Assembly: GCA_022448645.1 (NCBI GenBank)
Contig: JAKVBZ010000012.1
Coordinates: 36,872 to 98,926 of the forward strand
Direction of reading: 5' to 3'
Source: Pirellulaceae bacterium
GTDB lineage: Bacteria; Planctomycetota; Planctomycetia; Pirellulales; Pirellulaceae
Length of the DNA stretch: 62,055 bases
The notes under the pieces were generated by a model. The model saw only the letters and a program-made list of their open reading frames with translations. It did not search any database and was not told the DNA's origin. Below are positions 53,856 to 62,055 of the stretch, one piece after another. Numbering within the stretch: position 1 is the stretch's first letter; each line of letters begins with the position of its first letter. A program made the position numbers and the translations under genes.

Positions 53856-54970
53856 GTCGTCTACGACTGGCAGTCATCGGCGCCGGACATTTGGGTCGGC
53901 TCCATGCGAAATTGGCTACGCAGACAGAGCTTTTTCAGCTAGTAGGTATCGTCGATCCGTCTGAGGAATCTCGTCGCCAAGTTGCCCAGCAACTAGATGT
54001 TCCTGTGTTCGAGCAGATTGGGTCGTTGGCGTCCAGCATTGACGCTGCTGTGGTGGCAACTCCTTCTGTTCATCACCATGTTGTTGCCAAGGAGCTGTTG
54101 GATCACGGCATTCATCTTTTGGTGGAAAAGCCATTGGCCGTTACCAGCGAACAGGCCCAAGACTTGGTAGAGTTCGCGACCGAACGCGGAGTGATCTTGC
54201 AAGTCGGGCATATCGAGCAATTCAACCCTGCAGTACGTGCCGCTCGGTTGGCGGTGGAACGGCCGCTCTACATTGAGTCGGTGCGCACCAGTGGTTTCAC
54301 GTTTCGGTCCACTGACATTGGTGCAGTACTTGACCTGATGATTCATGACCTGGACATTATCTTGTCCTTTGTCAAAGCACCCATTCGCGAGATTCATGCT
54401 CTGGGAACGTCGGTCATGGGCGGTCATGAGGATATGGCGCAGGCGCGATTGCACTTTGAAAATGGTTGTGTCGCTAATTTGACCGCATCACGTACTAGTT
54501 TTAAAGCTCAGCGAACCATGCAGATTTTTGGTCAGGATGTGTTCGGTGATCTTGATTTTGCTGAACCAGCGTTGAGGCTGATACATCGCTCGGATCAACT
54601 GTCAGAAGGGCGATTCGATGTTGCAGAATTGTTGCCTGAGCAACGACAGCACTTTCAGCAACACTTGTTCGATGAGTTGTTGCCAATCGAAGAGGTCGAC
54701 TTAGAGTCCACCAACCCTTTGCTTGATGAGTTGAAGGATTTTGGCCATGCTATCCTGTCGGGCCATCCCGTTCAGGTAACCGGGCTGCAGGGATATCATG
54801 CCGTGGAGGTTGCAGAGCGAGTATTGGCGGCTATTGATGAACACGCATCCGATGTTCTTCGCCATGGGTTTCGCGTTGCGGGAAATCATGTACGGACGTC
54901 GGCTGATCTGCCGATCACAAGGCCTGTTCGTCCTATCGGTCAAGCAGACCAGCGGCGGAAAGCTGGATAA
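53852..54970 (+). CDS. Gfo/Idh/MocA oxidoreductase coupled to lpxA (GnnA candidate)
   Basis: The 372-residue cytosolic enzyme has no export signal. It has the NAD-binding VIGAGHLGRLHAK near the N-terminus, the LLVEKPLAV motif with conserved lysine, HIEQFNPAVRAAR, and DLMIHDLDIILSFV. The GTG start overlaps the lpxA stop by 4 bp, with GAGGAG 8 nt ahead. In Acidithiobacillus, the GnnA oxidoreductase lies between lpxA and lpxB and, with the aminotransferase GnnB, makes UDP-GlcNAc3N so that lipid A gets amide-linked acyl chains. This protein could be GnnA. A GnnB of the DegT type is not in the window, so another role is possible. Confidence 0.8.
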   Translation: MSRLRLAVIGAGHLGRLHAKLATQTELFQLVGIVDPSEESRRQVAQQLDVPVFEQIGSLASSIDAAVVATPSVHHHVVAKELLDHGIHLLVEKPLAVTSEQAQDLVEFATERGVILQVGHIEQFNPAVRAARLAVERPLYIESVRTSGFTFRSTDIGAVLDLMIHDLDIILSFVKAPIREIHALGTSVMGGHEDMAQARLHFENGCVANLTASRTSFKAQRTMQIFGQDVFGDLDFAEPALRLIHRSDQLSEGRFDVAELLPEQRQHFQQHLFDELLPIEEVDLESTNPLLDELKDFGHAILSGHPVQVTGLQGYHAVEVAERVLAAIDEHASDVLRHGFRVAGNHVRTSADLPITRPVRPIGQADQRRKAG

Positions 54971-55179
54971 CAGCCGTTCGGAAACCACCCACAGCAGATG
55001 TCGCGAGCTGAATGCGCTAACCTGGTCATAGGCACGCGTGTATTGTCCCTCACATGGTAGCGGATTGCTACACAAGTCTGCGGCAGGGATTCTGAAGTGA
55101 ATAATCCTGGGCTAGCGCCGTTGGCTCACGCACGTTCGCGGCCGTTCTCGTGCCATCGGTTTGTCTGCTAGATTTCATA

Positions 55180-56598
55180 TTAATTGTGTGTTTCCGAAAG
55201 CAAGCGTTCCAACAGGGGTTGGGCTGCAGAGACCGGAATCGCAAGTGTTGACGTTCGGCTCACCCGGGCGATATTTATCCCGACCACGGCGCCAGTTACG
55301 TCAACGACGGGGCCTCCACACAGGTGCGGCGGTACGATGGAGTCATGATCGAAGACGTGTGGGAATCCAGCACGTTGTGTGCTGACCCCTGGCGGTTCAC
55401 GCTGGCCCTCCGAGTGGGGTATTTCAGATCTGTGGGGCAGGCTGTGCGGGACACGGCTCAAGATTCCGATGGCGATTGGTAGCTGGTCGAAACCGCATGG
55501 CGTGGCGAGTAGTGTTCCGGGGCTCAATGGTCTGTTTGATTTTTTCCAAGAGACAGGTACGAGACGCTCTTTGGTTTTGATTTTCAGTAAGGCGACATCG
55601 TAAGCACGGTCCCCGGTGACGAATCTTGCGGAAACCAGAGGGCCTGTACCGAATCGGCACAACGGGGCTGTGGGTAACTTGCTCCACTTAGTCAGCACAT
55701 GTCCAGTTTGATCGACAGCGATTCCCAGTGACGTCATGTTGTTCTTGGCATTATAGATTCTTGCCGTACTTTGATTCACCTTGGAGACTAACTCAATAAA
55801 GGCAGCGCGGACCAGTTCATGGTTTCTGCCGATCTCAGAGGGGGCTCCTCGGTAAAATCGCCGTACGCGTTCTTGTCGATTGGCATCGTGAGCATTCGTA
55901 GACTTGGATTCTGTCGTTGGCGGAATCGTCCGATCGACAAACAATTCAACGGGTATGTGAATGCTATCGGCAACACGAGGTCCAATGCGACTGTGGATGC
56001 CAATGAGCTTGCCATTCATGTCAAACAGAGGACCACCTGAGTCGCCGTGGGTCAGGACTGTGTCCGTGGCGATCCTGTCCTTCACAGCTCCTAGGATTCG
56101 GCCCGCACGGATTAGTGGTGACGTGCTAGGAGCGTTTGTCTTGGGATGGCCTGTGGCGATGCACCAGGTCCCTGGTCGAACATTTGATGAGCGCGCCAGC
56201 TTCGCATGCGGCCACTCCTGGTCACGTTGGATTTTGAGCATTGCGGTATCGAGCGTGGTATCGAGCCAGAGGACTTGGGCTTTTAGTTGAATTCCGTCAA
56301 ACGTCGTAAGCGTGATGTCACGATTTATGTCACGAATGACGTGTGCTGCTGTAAGCACGCGGCCGTCGGTGCTAACAATGACCCCACTTCCTCGGCCTTC
56401 TGACTGCCTCACGGCAACAGTACGCTGGGCCGTGTACGGTGCGAGCCGTACGAGGCGGTCGCTCAACTGGACCAAATCCGAGAGATTGCGAGGAGGTTGT
56501 CCGAGATCAAAAAATGCTTTCTCATTGGCCAGCAGAGGCAAATGAGAGAAGCAACCCAGGATGCCCATTAAGGCGATATGTTTCACACGCAAGCTCAT
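55180..56598 (-). CDS. Secreted tandem trypsin-like serine protease, second domain degenerate
   Basis: The 472-residue protein has a signal peptide (MSLRVKHIALMGILGCFSHLPLLA). The first trypsin-like domain carries the full triad His86 (LTAAHVI), Asp117 (LDTAMLK) and Ser187 (HGDSGGP). A second trypsin-fold domain follows (about 265-470), in which the His position reads LTKWS (Lys304), Asp334 remains (AYDVALL) and the Ser position is Cys427 (HLCGGP). It is therefore probably inactive and may bind substrate. No PDZ domain was recognised. Its start overlaps the stop of the giant repeat protein by 4 bp, so the protease may process or anchor that protein. Confidence 0.85.
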   Translation of the reverse strand: MSLRVKHIALMGILGCFSHLPLLANEKAFFDLGQPPRNLSDLVQLSDRLVRLAPYTAQRTVAVRQSEGRGSGVIVSTDGRVLTAAHVIRDINRDITLTTFDGIQLKAQVLWLDTTLDTAMLKIQRDQEWPHAKLARSSNVRPGTWCIATGHPKTNAPSTSPLIRAGRILGAVKDRIATDTVLTHGDSGGPLFDMNGKLIGIHSRIGPRVADSIHIPVELFVDRTIPPTTESKSTNAHDANRQERVRRFYRGAPSEIGRNHELVRAAFIELVSKVNQSTARIYNAKNNMTSLGIAVDQTGHVLTKWSKLPTAPLCRFGTGPLVSARFVTGDRAYDVALLKIKTKERLVPVSWKKSNRPLSPGTLLATPCGFDQLPIAIGILSRVPHSLPHRSEIPHSEGQREPPGVSTQRAGFPHVFDHDSIVPPHLCGGPVVDVTGAVVGINIARVSRTSTLAIPVSAAQPLLERLLSETHN

Positions 56599-59500
56599 CG
56601 TTCTAGCTTGCGCAGACGTCGACGTGTTGTGATCTCGTCCCAGACAAAGAGATGATCGTTAGCGTCCCAATTCGCGAACGATCGGTCCACGCGAGCTAGT
56701 GTTGCGGTTGTCGCATCAGAACGGACGGTCTGAAATGGAGCAGCAACTCCGTCATTCTTTGCGATGACGGTTGGTTCGGAAACGTGGGATGAAAGCGATG
56801 GCAGCGATGCGTAGCCCAACGGTGAGAAATTACGTACCAGGGAGTTGAAGTCGGCAATGTCCACATCGCCATCACCGTCGAAATCGGCATTTTCCCAGCC
56901 GATGGTACCACCCATTCTGTTGGGATCATAATTTTGGCCTAACGTATTGAAATCACTGATGTCGACGTCTCCATCCATGTCGGTGTCGCCCCTTGCTGCT
57001 ATCAGAAACAGATGGGCGTGGTCATCGCCAGGAGTCGTATCTTGGTTGCCATCCAACGCCAATCCACTGGTGTCGGAAACTTTCGTGGCGTCCAGCGTAG
57101 CGGTGTACCAGGCAGGAGGTAAAGCAGGTGCGTGGATAAAATCCCAAGTAGCAGTCAGGCTGGCAGTATCATAAGCGAATCCAACTTGTGCCAGGTCGAC
57201 CGCAACGCCTCCCATTGACGTGTTATGTAATTGCAACGCGTCGGAGGTGACTGTCACGTCCTCGTGAAAGGTATAGGCCAGTGAGTCTAACAGGTCTTGT
57301 GTATCGTTTCCGGAATTTCGCTGAACATTGGTCACTTGAGGCGGAATCGAGGGAGCTACTGCCGTGATAAGTCCCACGCCTCCAATTGCCAAATAGCTTA
57401 TCGACTCAGGAGAATAATGATTAATTTCAGTGTCCAAGGTTGTTTCTTCAGAAACTTTAAATTGAACTCCGGTCTGGGTGATGTTGTTAAACCGTACATT
57501 ACTGCTGTTCGTGCCGTTATACGTCGCCAGACTACTTAGGAGAGCTGGCGGATCAGTGAACCCGATGTTGAATGCATGATCGTACCAATCATGGGTGACT
57601 GCGACGGGAGTTCGGTCTGCTTCAAATGGCAATCCGGACCACGCGCTACTGCCGGCCGTCATGGCCACGTAACCGATTGTTTCAGCCATGTGTTCAGTGG
57701 TAACCACTTCTTCGGGCTCCAGGGCCAAACTTACACCCTCCGTAGACTCGGCACTGTGCCGGACGTTGAGATAGCGGTCTCCCTGTGCTGAGGCAGTTTG
57801 GATTTGGCTAAGGATGGCGGGCGTTTGTGTAAAGGGAGAGGAAAAACTTACCGGTTCCCAAGTGTTATCCATGTTGTGTCCGACAGTTGCTGTTGTGGTG
57901 ACCGTACCAACTTCCACGTGCACGCCGTTATGCAGTTGGTGGGTACCTGCTTCCAGCACAAGATAGCTCACCGATTCGGCACCGTGTGAGCCATCTTCGT
58001 TGGATGGCTCTGCCAAATAGATTTCAAAACGGTCTGATTGGATATTTTTGACACGGACAGTAATAGGTTGTCCACCATTCGCAGAAGCGGACTGTGCGAA
58101 GACGACAGGGTTGATGTATTGTCCGATCAGAGAGACGGATTGAGGTGAATCAGTTAGATTAGGAATCTGTCCGATTTCTCCGATATCTCGGAACGGCCGA
58201 GAGGCAAACAGGGACCCCTGACCACCGAGTGTCAGATAATTGACGACTTCGTTGGAATGTGCGATTTCCGTGTCGAATGTCGTGTCTTCCTCTATTTTTA
58301 CTTCGACACTATTCCCACTGAGATTTGTATAGCGAACATGAGCGTTATCTTGGCCAGCGTAAGTGCCCATCGACGAAAGGAATGCCGGTGGTGCAGAATA
58401 GAACGTGCCAAATGAATGACTTGTAAACTGATCTGTCACATTGGTAACGGTACCCGCTTCGTACGTCAATTTACCCCATGTTCCCGTTCCGGCCTGAATG
58501 GCGAAGTAGCCGATGGATTCTTCCTTGGAGTGCTGATTAGAGATTTGCTCTTCCGATTCAAGGGCAACAGAAAATCCAGTGTTAGCCGCGGCGTCGTGTC
58601 GTGTTTTGAGGAAACCTGCGTTGCCATCGTTGGTGGTTTGAATTTGTGTGAATAGAACAGGCGCATCCGAGAAGGGTGCCGAGAAAGAGACTGGCTCCCA
58701 CTGATTCGCGACCAGACGACCTACAGTCGCAGAAGAATCGACAGTTCCCACTTCCAGACGCGTCCCGTCGATTAACTGATGTGTGCCAGCCTCAAGCACG
58801 ACAAAACTAACTGTTTCTTCCCGATGACTTCCATCGTCGTTGGATGCTTCTGCCAGGAAGATAGTGAAGCGATCTGGCTGGACATTGCTCACGCGCACGA
58901 CGACCGGTGACTGTCCCTCTGTGCTCGCTGATTGGGCAAACACTACTGGATTGTCATAGGATTGCCCGAGCAGAATAACCTGAGGCAGATTGGTTAAGTT
59001 GGTGACTGCGCCTACCTTGCCAATATTCATCTGTGGTTCCAAGCCGGTAAGCAGTCCTGCGCCGTCGATTGCCAAGAATGCGACCCGTTCAGCCGTATGA
59101 TTTAACTCCTCGTCAAATGTGGTGTCTTCTTCTACCTTTACGAGCACACTGGTTGTTGTGGGGCTTGCGTAGCGGAGATGTGCGTTGTCGCTTCCAAGGT
59201 ACGAGCTTAACGACGTGAGGACATTGGGAGCATTCGAGAATGTAGTCCCGAAGTTGATCTGTATGAGGTCTTGCCCGACGTTTACTTGAGAATATCCTAT
59301 TTCGAAAGGCAAGCCATTCCATGACCCTGAACTCTTGTCCATGGCCAGGTAGCCAATGGTTTCCGAATGGTGCGGTGTGGTAATTGCTTCTTCTTGTTCC
59401 AGGGAGATTTCGAATCCAGTCGCAGTGATCATCGACTGTCGCGTCTGCAAGTAGTCCTCTCCGCTAGGGGACCGTGTTTGCACTTGTGACATAAGGACGG

Positions 59501-61337
59501 GAACGGTGTCGAAGGAGTCTTGAAAAGTAACAGTATGCCATAGATTGTTGAGTAGGGTTCCTACGGTAGCGGAAGTATCGATGGTCCCTACTTCCAACTG
59601 TTCTCCGCTGGCCAGCGTATGATTGCCCTTTTCAAGAACCACATACGAAACAGCTTCGCTACCATGGATCCCATCTTCGTTGGAAGGTTCGGCAAGATAG
59701 ATGGTGAATTGATCGGCCATGACGTCCGTAACACGTACAACAACCGGTTGTTGGCCATTTGCAGTCGCAGACTGGGCAAATACGACTGGGTCTGAGTAGG
59801 TGTTCGAAAGTGAGATCGTCTGGGGGATATTGGAAAGTGTTGCGATGTGCCCGGTTTCTCCGATCGGGATTTCAGCGAATCCTGGAAGGTCTGAGTAAGG
59901 GATCGTGATTGTTTGATTGGGGTCGACGGTCACATTCCGAAGGGTGCCATCGCGCCAGGTGATTTCGAGAGGAACCGGTCCTGAGTGTGATCCGAGACCG
60001 AAATGCAACGTTTGCTCGTTTTGATTGGATCCTCGTCCGGAAGCACCTTCGACGTGGCGTGAGAGGATCACTCCATTACCCAGATTGGCTCGGACCACGG
60101 TCCCGAATGCCATCGCGTTGACATTAATACCGTTTCCCACAAGCTTAACACGCAGCCAGTTGTTGGAAGTGGTTTGGCTGGTGTCATTGACATACACCGT
60201 TCCATTGTTAGTGACAAAGTCTAAATCGCCGTCGTTGTCCATGTCGCCGAAAGCGCCTTGAGTGGTGACTCCGACTCCGCTTAGTCCATAGGCACCAGTT
60301 GCCTCCGAAACACTGAACGATCCAGTGGACAATCCCAGGTTGCTCACGTAAAGCCGAGCTGATTCGCCGTAGACTGCAGAAAGCCAAACGTCCAGATCTC
60401 CGTCATTGTCGACGTCGCCAGTGGCTGAGTTCAGATACGATTCCACAAATGCAACGCCGTTGGTCCCCCAATCTTCAAACGCGTAGTTGCCTGCGGGACC
60501 TTTGTTAATCAGAAATCGAGATTCTGGTTGGCCTGGATGTGCAAAATTCTGAGCGAAGATGTCAATGTGACCATCGTTGTTGTAATCGCCGACTGACGAT
60601 CCACCACCATGTCCGTGGCCACCGGTGGCTCCCATAGACGAAGCCACGTCGGAGAACGTTGAAAAGCTACTCGATCCCGAGTTTTCCCAAAGATTGTTTG
60701 CCTGTAGACGGTAATTCGTGACATACACGTCGTCAAGCAAGTCCTCGTTGTAATCCAGTACGGCGAGACCACGACCGTTCCGTCCCCCGGGGGACGCATT
60801 GTAGAGAAAGGTACCCGTGTCACTGTCATATTCATAAATGACGTCGGCGACTGGAGCGAAACCTTGAGCTTCGTTTTCATATCCCGCGATGTAAACATCT
60901 AGGTCACCATCGCCACCCAAATCGAAAAACGTAGAAGCTTCTTTGGGTCCGTTGGGGAAATTTTCACCAAATTCGATGCCAGTAAATGAATTGCCGTTTA
61001 CGTTTTTGTATACCATGCCAGCATCTTTGAGGGCATAGTCAAGCCATCCGTCATTGTCATAATCGCCCCAAGATCCTGTCCCGAAGCTATTGACCTGAGT
61101 GAATCCGTTGCCACCGTTGTTTTGATACAAAGATCCCGCATGCAGATCTGTGAACCCATCGTTGTTAAAATCAGCCCATGCTACCGATGAACCGCTAACG
61201 TTCACATTCGGCATGGCAGTAAACGCCAGCAGTTCTCGTGCTTCGAGCTGCTCGTAGCGTCGAACATCATGGCGAGTCCGTGTGCGACTTAACAGCGCCT
61301 TATCGTATTGTCTAAAGGACGACAGCTTGCAATTCAA
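56595..61337 (-). CDS. Giant secreted FG-GAP/dockerin-like protein with three 280-residue repeats
   Basis: The 1580-residue protein begins with the planctomycete export-type segment RRYEQLEARELLAF instead of a classic signal peptide. Residues about 40-480 carry FG-GAP/VCBS calcium-type repeats (DFNNDGFTDLHAG, DYNNDGHIDIFAQN) and an ASPIC/UnbV-like end. Residues about 488-1330 hold three copies of a 280-residue beta module (PVVFAQSA ... VVVRV ... VEEDTTFD). The C-terminus has dockerin-like DMDGDVDISDFNTLGQNYD and DFDGDGDVDIADFNSL loops, then a basic tail (TRRRLRKLER). It is likely a cell-surface or matrix protein. Coupled to the protease gene by a 4-bp overlap. Confidence 0.85.
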   Translation of the reverse strand: MNCKLSSFRQYDKALLSRTRTRHDVRRYEQLEARELLAFTAMPNVNVSGSSVAWADFNNDGFTDLHAGSLYQNNGGNGFTQVNSFGTGSWGDYDNDGWLDYALKDAGMVYKNVNGNSFTGIEFGENFPNGPKEASTFFDLGGDGDLDVYIAGYENEAQGFAPVADVIYEYDSDTGTFLYNASPGGRNGRGLAVLDYNEDLLDDVYVTNYRLQANNLWENSGSSSFSTFSDVASSMGATGGHGHGGGSSVGDYNNDGHIDIFAQNFAHPGQPESRFLINKGPAGNYAFEDWGTNGVAFVESYLNSATGDVDNDGDLDVWLSAVYGESARLYVSNLGLSTGSFSVSEATGAYGLSGVGVTTQGAFGDMDNDGDLDFVTNNGTVYVNDTSQTTSNNWLRVKLVGNGINVNAMAFGTVVRANLGNGVILSRHVEGASGRGSNQNEQTLHFGLGSHSGPVPLEITWRDGTLRNVTVDPNQTITIPYSDLPGFAEIPIGETGHIATLSNIPQTISLSNTYSDPVVFAQSATANGQQPVVVRVTDVMADQFTIYLAEPSNEDGIHGSEAVSYVVLEKGNHTLASGEQLEVGTIDTSATVGTLLNNLWHTVTFQDSFDTVPVLMSQVQTRSPSGEDYLQTRQSMITATGFEISLEQEEAITTPHHSETIGYLAMDKSSGSWNGLPFEIGYSQVNVGQDLIQINFGTTFSNAPNVLTSLSSYLGSDNAHLRYASPTTTSVLVKVEEDTTFDEELNHTAERVAFLAIDGAGLLTGLEPQMNIGKVGAVTNLTNLPQVILLGQSYDNPVVFAQSASTEGQSPVVVRVSNVQPDRFTIFLAEASNDDGSHREETVSFVVLEAGTHQLIDGTRLEVGTVDSSATVGRLVANQWEPVSFSAPFSDAPVLFTQIQTTNDGNAGFLKTRHDAAANTGFSVALESEEQISNQHSKEESIGYFAIQAGTGTWGKLTYEAGTVTNVTDQFTSHSFGTFYSAPPAFLSSMGTYAGQDNAHVRYTNLSGNSVEVKIEEDTTFDTEIAHSNEVVNYLTLGGQGSLFASRPFRDIGEIGQIPNLTDSPQSVSLIGQYINPVVFAQSASANGGQPITVRVKNIQSDRFEIYLAEPSNEDGSHGAESVSYLVLEAGTHQLHNGVHVEVGTVTTTATVGHNMDNTWEPVSFSSPFTQTPAILSQIQTASAQGDRYLNVRHSAESTEGVSLALEPEEVVTTEHMAETIGYVAMTAGSSAWSGLPFEADRTPVAVTHDWYDHAFNIGFTDPPALLSSLATYNGTNSSNVRFNNITQTGVQFKVSEETTLDTEINHYSPESISYLAIGGVGLITAVAPSIPPQVTNVQRNSGNDTQDLLDSLAYTFHEDVTVTSDALQLHNTSMGGVAVDLAQVGFAYDTASLTATWDFIHAPALPPAWYTATLDATKVSDTSGLALDGNQDTTPGDDHAHLFLIAARGDTDMDGDVDISDFNTLGQNYDPNRMGGTIGWENADFDGDGDVDIADFNSLVRNFSPLGYASLPSLSSHVSEPTVIAKNDGVAAPFQTVRSDATTATLARVDRSFANWDANDHLFVWDEITTRRRLRKLER
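57345..59880 (-). repeat. Three direct repeats of about 842 bp inside the giant protein gene
   Basis: Modules start near 59870, 59027 and 58185 and end near 57345 (minus strand). Each encodes PVVFAQSA, SNxDGxHxxExVSxVVLExG, a QTxxxxxxxL block, and VEEDTTFD or SEETTLD. The period is about 281 codons. Divergence between copies is moderate, so the duplication is old. Confidence 0.8.
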
Positions 61338-61968
61338 AAGACACCTCTATTCCGCTCCCATCAATCCTCGTTGTTATTGCTTTTGACATCGGATTCATCG
61401 CCAAGTGGCACACCGTTAACAATGTTCCCCCAAAAAAATGTCGCCCGTTTCCAGCAATCGAGAAGCTGATATGATTTTGTGCCAAGCGACCCAGGCTATC
61501 TAATTTTGCGACATGTAGATGTCCTGTGAATGGTTCTACATAAGTTATTTCATTTTAACTGTTTACTGAAATACTGTCAAAAAAACAGTTTTGTCTGTGG
61601 CTTTAGTTTTTCCACAAGAACACAGCTTGGAAATCCTGGTTTGGACTTGGAGGGCGGCAGAAAAGCGGGCACATTCATCAGGGGAACTACCTTGTTGGTT
61701 TTGTCTTCAGGTCACACCCAGGGTGGTGGTTTTGCGAGAAAATGGCGTCGGAAACAGCTCGACAAACGGCCGGCAGGTCAAGTCGCCATACAGCTGGATC
61801 GTTTGGTTCATCGTACGTTTTATTTCAAATTCACGATGTTGAAGCAGGACGTCACAGGGATTCCACCTGACTCATGGAGGTATCAACTCAGTGTCGATTG
61901 TCGATCCTTCAGAGGTTATAATCGATCCCGTGGAATTCTAGGCATAACCGCCTGATAGGGAGACAGTT
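61338..61968. other. Divergent intergenic region, no gene seen
   Basis: Open frames exist (one runs 61530-61955 on the plus strand), but they lack ribosome binding sites, motifs or compositional support. The spacer should carry promoters for the giant protein (minus) and the DUF1501 gene (plus). TTGACA at 61383-61388 has no matching -10 box. Confidence 0.4.
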
Positions 61969-62055
61969 ATGATTGATTTGGTGGGTCGTGGAGTGGCACA
62001 GACGTGCGACGGAGTCAATCGGCGTGACTTTCTGAAAGTCGGTACGTTGGGAGCT
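61969..62055 (+). CDS. DUF1501 family protein, 5' end only
   Basis: The last 29 codons of the window read MIDLVGRGVAQTCDGVNRRDFLKVGTLGA, with GGGAG 7 nt before the ATG. The twin-arginine motif NRRDFLKVG after a CDG lead is the usual beginning of planctomycete DUF1501 proteins, which are Tat-exported and usually paired with a DUF1549/DUF1553 cytochrome protein. The gene continues past the window end, so the family rests on the N-terminus only. Confidence 0.7.
   Translation, partial: MIDLVGRGVAQTCDGVNRRDFLKVGTLGA

Noticed and set aside
61530..61955. 141-codon plus-strand ORF before the DUF1501 gene
   Set aside because: Basic, low-complexity-like composition, no ribosome binding site, no domain; the spacer is better read as promoter DNA.

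Overview
The window reads as chromosomal DNA of a planctomycete, probably of the Pirellulaceae/Rhodopirellula type. The signs are planctomycete-restricted families (a DUF1552 protein, a DUF1592-type cytochrome protein, a Tat-tagged DUF1501 start), several Tat-exported Gfo/Idh/MocA proteins, a cysteine-rich outer-membrane porin, an extracellular protein with the N-terminal YEQLEARELLA-type signature and a dockerin-like end, and Gram-negative lipid A genes. Species-level assignment is not possible from sequence reading alone. No rRNA, tRNA, CRISPR array, insertion sequence or prophage was recognised.

Layout. 1-15.3 kb is mostly housekeeping: a truncated TPR protein, rpsT, a PyrK-like flavoprotein coupled to a pseudouridine synthase, a small lipoprotein, tatC, a PII protein, a porin, ftsY, nusB, ribH, rho, coaE and a membrane-anchored coiled-coil protein. 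15.3-17.3 kb holds a coupled membrane protein/HEAT-repeat pair. 17.6-23.5 kb is the most system-like part: a small protein and a TatD-like hydrolase (plus strand) face a five-gene minus-strand operon of an ABC-2 exporter (ATPase and two permeases), a TIM-barrel isomerase and a UbiA/EboC-like prenyltransferase. This resembles the Ebo metabolite-traffic cluster joined to an exporter. 23.7-26.7 kb carries ispF, cysS and ruvC. 27-34 kb carries an MFS transporter, a GT39-like membrane glycosyltransferase, a large AsmA-like protein and a small acidic protein.

34.7-48.3 kb is typical planctomycete catabolic/secreted territory: two Tat-exported Gfo/Idh/MocA proteins, a PQQ-type beta-propeller with EF-hands, a class III aminotransferase, a 2-hydroxyacid dehydrogenase, a metallo-beta-lactamase-fold hydrolase, and a translationally coupled DUF1552/unknown/DUF1592 operon. 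48.4-50.6 kb is a receiver protein plus FHA-GAF histidine kinase operon with a highly structured upstream region. 51.3-55 kb is an envelope operon (OmpH/Skp, lpxC, lpxA) ending in a Gfo/Idh/MocA enzyme that overlaps lpxA, a candidate GnnA for amide-linked lipid A. 55.2-61.3 kb encodes a 1580-residue repetitive surface protein coupled to a two-domain trypsin-like protease whose second domain has lost its active site. The window ends inside a DUF1501 gene.

Many gene pairs are joined by 1-7 nt overlaps. Non-ATG starts (GTG, TTG) are used at several genes and were chosen where a Shine-Dalgarno sequence or an upstream stop supports them.
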